Source of the DNA: Peribacillus sp. FSL P2-0133
GTDB lineage: Bacteria > Bacillota > Bacilli > Bacillales > DSM-1321
Length of the DNA: 64,000 nt
Direction of reading: 5' to 3'
Assembly (NCBI RefSeq): GCF_037975445.1
Contig: NZ_CP150254.1
Span: 866,001-930,000, forward strand
This document shows positions 63,274 through 64,000 of the stretch, in pieces (positions within the stretch are counted from its first letter, which is position 1; each line of letters begins with the position of its first letter). The notes beneath the pieces are model-generated. The model was not told the DNA's origin and searched no databases. It saw nothing but the letters and a program-made list of their open reading frames with translations. The position numbers and the translations under genes are program-made.

Positions 63274-64000
63274 TTATTTATATCTAATTATTTCATCAGG
63301 ACTCAATCGTTTCGCTTCGAAATAAAATACTTGAATAAACTTTTTTGTATTTACCCGGGTAGGTGTAAGAACTATTGTTGAATCATTTTGCAGTTCTTTC
63401 ATCTTTTGGCGAACGACTGTGAAATCAAAAAATTTAGAAGCGTAATTTTCAAACTTCGGATTTGAAAAATCCGTTAAACCGAGCGAAGCAAAATGATTTA
63501 ACGAATGGTTAATCGTTCTGCGTATTCGCTGTTCGGCAGCTTTTATTTCCCGATTGATATCAACCTGCAAAGCTGATGTGCCGAGCTTTTTTTTGGTGAT
63601 TTCTACAAAGATATCTTTAAGGGTCGGGAAATGCTTTCCAAAAGTAAAAGTACGTTCATACATAAATAAATATTGAAGCATTTCCATTAAATCTTTTGCA
63701 CCATTTTCTCCAACGATCCCTAATTCCGATAAAAGGAATTCACCCACCTCTCTTATACTTTTTTCATTATAACTATTGGATTTATCAACTTTTGGCTGTT
63801 CAAAATTCAATACACTGTTTAATGAGGCTTGGATATTTGTGATCGATCTTTCTAAATGAATGCGTTCCATGACTTTTCGGATGACTGTTAATATTTCAAT
63901 ACGATTGATTGGTTTAGTAATATAATAATCGATTCCAAGTGAGTATGCCTCACCAATCAGCTCCTTTGATTCAACCTGCGAAATCATTATTATTTTTCCG
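63274..64000 (-). CDS. glnL: GlnL/YcbB-type response regulator, C-terminal part (cut by window edge)
   Basis: The frame is open through the right edge, where GKIIMISQVESKELIGEAYS belongs to the second half of a receiver domain; the phosphorylated Asp lies outside. A linker follows, then the YcbB-type output domain (EKSIREVGEFLLSELGIVGE, REIKAAEQRIRRTINHSLNH, FSNPKFENYASKFFDF, NTKKFIQVFYFEAKR), which matches B. subtilis GlnL closely. GlnK-GlnL senses glutamine and activates the glsA-glnT operon. The sensor kinase should lie just to the right. Confidence 0.92.
   Translation of the reverse strand, partial: GKIIMISQVESKELIGEAYSLGIDYYITKPINRIEILTVIRKVMERIHLERSITNIQASLNSVLNFEQPKVDKSNSYNEKSIREVGEFLLSELGIVGENGAKDLMEMLQYLFMYERTFTFGKHFPTLKDIFVEITKKKLGTSALQVDINREIKAAEQRIRRTINHSLNHFASLGLTDFSNPKFENYASKFFDFTVVRQKMKELQNDSTIVLTPTRVNTKKFIQVFYFEAKRLSPDEIIRYK

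Overview
ORGANISM. The window reads as chromosome of a low-GC, spore-forming Bacillaceae. It carries a GlnL-type response regulator, an LmrA/LmrB-like drug-efflux pair, a YhbB-like amidase, an M-box Mg2+ riboswitch in front of mgtE, cre sites, a Fur box, strong GGAGG ribosome sites with frequent TTG starts, and a small spore-protein-like gene. A soil Peribacillus/Bacillus is my inference; no rRNA is present to settle it. I see no prophage, CRISPR array or intact insertion sequence. LAYOUT, 0-10 kb: a divergent PAS/AAA+ sigma-54 activator (cut by the window edge) faces a perfect sigma-54 promoter that reads into ferredoxin reductase, ferredoxin, a Rieske oxygenase with a CntA-like bridging glutamate, an aldehyde dehydrogenase and a D-malate/tartrate dehydrogenase. 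Together these make a plausible route from carnitine (or a related quaternary amine) through malic semialdehyde and malate to pyruvate. A CocE-type hydrolase follows, then a second sigma-54 promoter and a cre site upstream of a DUF3311/sodium-symporter pair. 10-15 kb: a HAD phosphatase, an MHS-family transporter, two small proteins (an IDEAL-domain protein and a 42-residue peptide behind a cre-overlapped promoter), and a stretch of decayed genes. 15-21 kb: a second sigma-54 activator faces a third sigma-54 promoter and the operon ureohydrolase, sodium symporter, class II aldolase, D-2-hydroxyacid dehydrogenase. This is a catabolic unit whose substrate I cannot name. 21-26 kb: a holin-like type I toxin candidate, lmrA/lmrB-like genes, an old yellow enzyme and a FlaR-like P-loop kinase. 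26-43 kb: an abgT-abgA-abgB-like operon divergent from an unusual regulator (N-terminal sensor, GGDEF/cyclase-like core, C-terminal winged helix), a truncated LysE exporter, an S9 peptidase, a DUF2515 pair, then a paralogue of the same regulator upstream of another M20 amidohydrolase with a second DUF3311/symporter pair. Two copies of a ~210-bp structured intergenic repeat lie at 25.9 and 39.5 kb. 43-53 kb: a decayed intergenic zone, an Sfp remnant, a lipoprotein hydrolase, mgtE with its riboswitch, an IS3 remnant, an MDR oxidoreductase, an FUSC exporter, a YbjN-like protein and tRNA-Gly. 53-64 kb: a B3/4-domain protein, queG, DUF421, the amidase, trmL, a nitroreductase, a Fur-controlled siderophore ABC importer and the truncated glnL. 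HOW IT WORKS TOGETHER. The first 43 kb is mostly nutrient scavenging. Each unit pairs an uptake system (SSS, AbgT) with amide-, ester- or guanidino-cleaving enzymes and its own regulator. Two units use sigma-54 activators and two use the paralogous cyclase-like regulator.
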